Assembly (NCBI GenBank): GCA_016714745.1
Contig: JADKCG010000002.1
Coordinates: 1-64,000 of the forward strand
Reading direction: 5' to 3'
Origin: Elusimicrobiota bacterium
GTDB taxonomy: Bacteria; Elusimicrobiota; Elusimicrobia; FEN-1173
DNA: 64,000 nt
Below are positions 60,090-64,000 of the stretch, piece after piece. Below the pieces are notes generated by a model. It worked only from the letters and a program-made list of their open reading frames with translations, ran no database searches and was not told where the DNA came from. The translations under genes were made by a program, and so were the position numbers. Position 1 is the stretch's first letter. Every line of letters begins with the position of its first letter.

Positions 60090-60734
60090 AAGGTATTAGG
60101 TCTTTCATGTTTTTAATTTTTTTCCACACATGGACTGAATCCATTTTTGCTCCAGACGGGTAATAAACAAACCGAATCCCAAATGAAAAAGCCGCGTTGG
60201 CATCGGCCGTCGCATCCCCGACAAAAATTAAGTTTTCCGGAACCATCTTTTGTGACCCCAAAATTTGTCTCACGCCTTCCTCTTTTGAAATCGGGGACCC
60301 GAAGATCCCGTTGAACTTTTCAAAAATCCCCAGTCGAGTTAAGTGAAAATCAAGTTCGGCCCGGGGGGCTCCTGAAACAACAAACATCTTAATCCCTTTA
60401 TTGGCACAGATGGAGGTCAAATCCGAAACCCCCGGTGTCAGCTGTGCCGTTTCCATATAATTGTCAATGCATTTGTCAAGGGAATCAAGCATTGATATTA
60501 ACGAATCTTCGCTCACAGGCACCCTCACGATATTATTAATGAAATACTTCACTTGATTAACCCGCCCTACGCCGTAAGAAGCCAAATGATATTCCATAAA
60601 TTCCCGTTCCCACTGTGGGTAATATTTGGTGACCCATTCCCTGAACGCTTTAACTTTTTTTCAATGGAATCGATCAATACCCCGTCGCAATCGAAAAGAA
60701 TGGCTCTTATTTTATCCTTTTTCCTCTCCATCAT
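60082..60734 (-). CDS. HAD-family phosphatase, frameshifted at an A7 run
   Basis: ATG 60734 gives the first HAD motif, I-L-F-D-C-D-G-V-L-I-D-S. Then the frame must change at a seven-A run (~60655) to reach A-F-R-E-W-V-T-K-Y-Y and the remaining parts. These are M-F-V-V-S-G-A-P-R near 120 (motif II), the E-E-G-V-R-Q lysine-region, and I-F-V-G-D-A-T-A-D near 170 (motif III). All catalytic motifs are present once the missing base is restored. It should remove a phosphate from the ulosonic acid made by the neighbouring aldolase, as NeuD/KdsC-type phosphatases do. The lesion may be a homopolymer read error or phase variation. Confidence 0.78.
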
Positions 60735-60743
60735 AGAATCGTA

Positions 60744-62690
60744 TTAATTTTCCAGAGCCCCACGAACAAAGTGAGAAATGTTGGCGGAATAATCTTTCGT
60801 GTATTTGTAGGGCTCAAAAGATTTATCCCCGATAGGCGTTTTATTCCTTTTGGCCTGGCGGAGATAGTCAAGTGCCTTTGGGAGCAGGGGAGTCTCTGTG
60901 ACGTAGCAAACGGGAAAAAAGGGTCCATCCGTCTCCGCGACATTTTTGGTGAACTCTGGCGTATTGAAATGGTTGTATCGTGACCAACGATCGTACAACA
61001 ACACGGGAATGCCGTTTATCAAGGATTCATCAATGACTGTCGAGGAATAGCTCACAACGACGTCGGCGCAGGCCAACACCTGGGAAAAGGGCCCCTCTCT
61101 GTGGATAATAAGATGGCTTGGATTGCCGAGCCTATTCCTTATTTCATCATCATTCAGTATGAACCCCGGGTGGAGCCTGAGGACATAGCGCGCGTGGTCC
61201 AATCGACCGACCGCCTCGAGCATATCCCGCACACCGATAAAAAACTCGTCCAGTGTTTCAATAAACAAGTATCGCTCCCCACTTCGGTTTTTTATCGTGG
61301 AAGCGTGCACGACAACAAAATCATCATCAGCCAACCCCAAATTGCGTCGTGCTTTTTTAATTTTGTTACCATCCAGATCCACAAATATCAACGGGCCTGT
61401 TCTCAGTCCGACCCCCCGGACAAAATCATACTTCTCTTTAAAATAATTAAAATGTGCTTCTTGAACGGGTGTCGCGAGGGCAACGACCGGGAAAACCCCC
61501 AGCATGAATCCGCGACACAAATTGAGCAGTTCAACTTCGTAGGGCGGGGAAGAAGGCACCGGGTGCGATCCGTGGGAGATAAACAGAGACGGTTTATTTG
61601 ACAACGAAAAGAGTTCGCCAACCACACCATACAGATCAACCCCCACATGCGACAGAAAAATAGATCGTTTGCAGAATGCCATATACTGATCGACCCTTTC
61701 CGCTTGCATAACAAGGGCCTCCATGTGGGGAAACAAACCGGCGCGCGCTTTCTTTATCAATATGGATTTTAAGGAAATACCGAAAAGCATGCACACCCCA
61801 TCCGGGAGAGATTGAAGCGCCTGGTCAAGAGCGCTCGTCATTTCCGCTCGCCCCGGAAATGAAGGGACCAAAGACTTCCGAGGCCGTGTTGGGATAAAAA
61901 ATCGCACAGGCCTCCACCTCACAAACAGGCGCGCCAGGGACACGAAGTTCCAGAGAAGACTTTTGACGTTGTAAGACTTTCTCGTTAGAACGACATAGGT
62001 CGGGTTGTGGGGTTTTAATATTTTTTCAACCTTATTGAAGGATTGACCGAGGGGCGGTGTAAAAATAACTTTTTCCCTCTGTAAGGTTGAAAAAATGATT
62101 CGTGCGAGCACGTCGGAAAAGAATCCACATGCTTTATCCCAAACTCGGGATACCCGGAGCGGAGAAGTGGACGATTTTTCATGGCCGGCCAAAGCAACGA
62201 ACGGGATATTCCTCTGTCGGCAGAATCGTTCCGCTATTTCACCTAAGAATCTCTCTTGATCGTCGATCATTGCTGTATTTTTAACGATCGATGACGAAAA
62301 GAAATAGAGAGTCAGACCTGGATAATGATCAATAATGGAATTCACGATCCATGCCATCTTGAAGAGGTGATTGGCATAAAAGCGGAGATGAAGGGCGACC
62401 TCAATCCCATACGAGATTTTTACCCCAAATTGATCCGCGAATTGGAACAAAGAACGAATCGACTCCATCAGCGGCTCAACGGCGTAAATAAGGGTCGAAT
62501 GGATGTGGGGGGGGAAGAACGCAAGGGTGTCTTCGAAAACAACTTGTTTTTTGCTCAAAAAAACTTGCAAAGCCGGCTCGCAAGCAACAATCGTAAATTC
62601 AGAAATCGCAAGACCATGCGCAGAGCAATACTCCTCCAATAGGCAATATTCATTAGTGAATTCAAGGACAGCGACATGTCGATCGGTCAT
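60744..62690 (-). CDS. Large surface-glycan protein with capsule-transferase-like C-terminus, third type
   Basis: The 648-residue protein has N-terminal Rossmann-like strands (H-V-A-V-L-E-F near 4) and a ~430-residue middle. Its GT-B-like C-terminal part has F-I-S-H-G-S-H-P-V-P near 385, V-V-V-H-A-S-T-I-K-N-R near 480 and R-Y-V-L-R-L-H-P-G-F near 530. A-D-V-V-V-S-Y-S-S-T-V-I-D-E-S-L-I-N-G-I-P-V-L-L-Y is near 570. It follows the same pattern as proteins at 29.2 and 52.0 kb. It starts right after the methyltransferase stop. It is the transferase nearest the HAD-aldolase-CMP module, which hints that its donor is that CMP sugar. Confidence 0.6.
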   Translation of the reverse strand: MTDRHVAVLEFTNEYCLLEEYCSAHGLAISEFTIVACEPALQVFLSKKQVVFEDTLAFFPPHIHSTLIYAVEPLMESIRSLFQFADQFGVKISYGIEVALHLRFYANHLFKMAWIVNSIIDHYPGLTLYFFSSSIVKNTAMIDDQERFLGEIAERFCRQRNIPFVALAGHEKSSTSPLRVSRVWDKACGFFSDVLARIIFSTLQREKVIFTPPLGQSFNKVEKILKPHNPTYVVLTRKSYNVKSLLWNFVSLARLFVRWRPVRFFIPTRPRKSLVPSFPGRAEMTSALDQALQSLPDGVCMLFGISLKSILIKKARAGLFPHMEALVMQAERVDQYMAFCKRSIFLSHVGVDLYGVVGELFSLSNKPSLFISHGSHPVPSSPPYEVELLNLCRGFMLGVFPVVALATPVQEAHFNYFKEKYDFVRGVGLRTGPLIFVDLDGNKIKKARRNLGLADDDFVVVHASTIKNRSGERYLFIETLDEFFIGVRDMLEAVGRLDHARYVLRLHPGFILNDDEIRNRLGNPSHLIIHREGPFSQVLACADVVVSYSSTVIDESLINGIPVLLYDRWSRYNHFNTPEFTKNVAETDGPFFPVCYVTETPLLPKALDYLRQAKRNKTPIGDKSFEPYKYTKDYSANISHFVRGALEN

Positions 62691-63590
62691 TTAGGTATAT
62701 CCGATCGCGATAAGGGCATCGGAAACCCCTCGCACAGAGAGTTGTTTCTTATAATAATTCTCAACATCTGCGTATTCAGATGCTATGGTAAATGCAGGGT
62801 TCTCAATTTGGGGTTTGCCAACCCGAAGCCAGTGAAAGAGATTTTCCAATCCATACCGTTGCTCAAAATAGACACATCCCCTCTTGTATCCCGCTTTTTT
62901 TAAACATTCTTTAAGCGTGATTGCCGAAAAATAATGAAGATGGGCCCTAATCCAATAGAAATCGTTGTAAGCCTTACACGTTCTCAGCAGTAATTCCTCC
63001 ACATTTGGGACCTCGCATATTAAAACCCCCCCCTTTTTAAGAAGGGCTTTGCTTCGCAAAAGGAAATCAACTGGATTGCGTGTATGTTCCAATACATGGA
63101 ACATGGTGATAACGTCAAACGGACCCCCTTTCGGGATCTCGGATAAAATGTCCGCGTCAAACAATGGAGCGGAGATATTTCTTTTTCCAATCATTCGCCG
63201 CTCTTGGCTTATTTCAACCCCAACCACTTTGTGGTATCCACGGCGAAACATCCCATCGATAAAAAAACCATAGCCCGCCCCAACGTCAAGAATTTTGCTC
63301 TGCTTTGAACGGCAAAACTTCGAAACAAAAGCTATGTGACGATCGGTATCGAATTGGTTGTTCTTTTTAAGTGCGCTAAAATAAATTTTCTTTCCGACAG
63401 ACTTGTCCTGCTGATTCAAATCGTAATACGCCTTTTCCTTTTCAATGTTTGGCTGTGGGTATAGTTGGACATGCCCGCATGTGAAACAACAATATACTTT
63501 GCTTTTTTGAGAACCATCCCTTAATCGGGAGGAGACAAGCCGATGCCTGTTATGTCCACACAAAGAACATTTAAAATTATTCGTAATCAT
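62691..63590 (-). CDS. Zn-ribbon class I SAM methyltransferase, second copy
   Basis: ATG 63590 gives F-K-C-S-L-C-G-H-N, a zinc-ribbon first half, then C-C-F-T-C-G-H near 35. The Rossmann domain has I-L-D-V-G-A-G-Y-G-F-F near 100, V-V-G-V-E-I-S-Q near 123 and F-H-V-L-E-H-T-R-N-P near 165. It is like the 31-32 kb protein. It heads the visible part of the minus-strand glycan cluster; a ~95-base gap separates it from the coiled-coil gene upstream. Confidence 0.85.
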   Translation of the reverse strand: MITNNFKCSLCGHNRHRLVSSRLRDGSQKSKVYCCFTCGHVQLYPQPNIEKEKAYYDLNQQDKSVGKKIYFSALKKNNQFDTDRHIAFVSKFCRSKQSKILDVGAGYGFFIDGMFRRGYHKVVGVEISQERRMIGKRNISAPLFDADILSEIPKGGPFDVITMFHVLEHTRNPVDFLLRSKALLKKGGVLICEVPNVEELLLRTCKAYNDFYWIRAHLHYFSAITLKECLKKAGYKRGCVYFEQRYGLENLFHWLRVGKPQIENPAFTIASEYADVENYYKKQLSVRGVSDALIAIGYT

Positions 63591-63684
63591 GAGGTGGATC
63601 CCCAAAATAAGGCAACAATCGTCCGCCGCTCTTCGGCGAACTCATATGAGACACAGCGGACGAAAAAGGTCTGAAGGGATTCCA

Positions 63685-64000
63685 TCATAGGACCTTTTTC
63701 GCGAGCGCAAGGATGTTTGATACGGCGTCGAGAGCGCGAGAGAAAGCTTTCGTTTTCTTGACACTTTTTTCTGCTTTCTCCGCCAACCAGGCCAGTTCGG
63801 ATTGGGCGGTTTTTGAGCGATTCAAAAGGGCGGTCGATTCTTTGTTCCAATCGGCGGTGAGTGTTCGGCGAATCCGGACCATTTCAATTTTAAGCGATTG
63901 ACCTTTTTCGGTTAATTCTTTGGCCAGGGCCATGTCCTTGGTTTCTTTGGCCCGGCGGGCCAGGTAAAGAACAGAGATCCGCGATTCGGACAGGGACTCG
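63685..64000 (-). CDS. Helical, coiled-coil hypothetical protein (5' end beyond the window)
   Basis: The minus-strand frame is open to the window edge. Its last ~105 residues are charged and helical (E-S-R-I-S-V-L-Y-L-A-R-R-A-K-E-T-K, then R-S-K-T-A-Q-S-E-L-A-W-L-A-E-K-A-E-K). Heptad-like spacing suggests a coiled coil. The opposite and other-frame readings look like shadows. No family is recognised. It may end a regulatory or membrane-linked chain-length gene, but nothing here shows that. Confidence 0.5.
   Translation of the reverse strand, partial: ESLSESRISVLYLARRAKETKDMALAKELTEKGQSLKIEMVRIRRTLTADWNKESTALLNRSKTAQSELAWLAEKAEKSVKKTKAFSRALDAVSNILALAKKVL

Noticed and set aside
1..64000. CRISPR arrays, rRNA genes, intact prophage
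   Set aside because: No regularly spaced repeat set, no rRNA signatures and no structural phage genes were seen; only the recombinase tail and TA pairs hint at mobile elements.

Overview
This 64 kb window comes from a diderm (Gram-negative-type) bacterium. It carries the end of an Omp85/BamA-like barrel, a PorV/UPF0164-type outer-membrane protein with TPRs, an M48 lipoprotein peptidase and a long surface-glycan locus. The PorV-TPR protein, B12-radical-SAM enzymes in a glycan cluster and dense small toxin-antitoxin (TA) loci fit a candidate-phylum lineage such as Elusimicrobiota or Omnitrophota. That assignment is an inference from gene content only, because no phylogenetic marker is present.

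Region 1 (1-20.5 kb) is a mosaic of housekeeping genes and small mobile or decayed modules: an Omp85 tail, a decayed DUF2784 gene between short repeats, a PorV-TPR gene with one frameshift, an AbiE-like TA cassette between 72-bp direct repeats, a methyltransferase-ThiF fusion with compensating frameshifts, an OmpR two-component pair and a pirin. Next comes a tRNA-Phe integration hotspot (10.9-13.5 kb). It has a duplicated tRNA 3' half, a BrnT-type TA, a HEAT protein, a RelBE-type TA and the tail of a tyrosine recombinase. An operon follows (EF-Tu-like protein, DsbA-like, MauE-like, aminotransferase, M48 peptidase). Then come a glycerate kinase, a HigBA-like TA and a chimeric PLD gene, all associated with copies of a dispersed repeat whose reading frame spells S-P-V-x-T-G-E-S-R-L.

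Region 2 (20.5-63.6 kb) is one long minus-strand, tightly packed glycan cluster with overlaps of a few bases and few gaps over 100 bp. It encodes nonulosonic (sialic-acid-like) sugar synthesis: PseB, PseC (frameshifted), a LegB-like dehydratase, PseG, a PseI-type synthase, two further NeuB-family synthases, three CMP-sugar synthetase-like proteins, a formyltransferase and a GNAT acetyltransferase. It also has a Wzx-type flippase, GT2/GT4/MurG-like glycosyltransferases and three large proteins with a KpsC/KpsS or CDP-glycerol-transferase-like C-terminus. Two B12-radical-SAM and two SPASM-radical-SAM enzymes, an asparagine-synthase-like amidotransferase, a YdjC deacetylase, a GSA-type aminotransferase, five methyltransferases and a 16-TM-class membrane protein could add decorations. 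A distinct sub-module at 57.7-60.7 kb joins a HAD phosphatase, a DRE-TIM aldolase fused to a DUF115-like domain and a NeuA-type cytidylyltransferase. It looks like a separate route to a CMP-activated sugar acid.

Several genes are broken by single-base frameshifts, some at homopolymers (PorV-TPR, methyltransferase-ThiF, PseC, an SpsF-like gene, HAD). I cannot tell from one sequence whether these are read errors, phase variation or decay.
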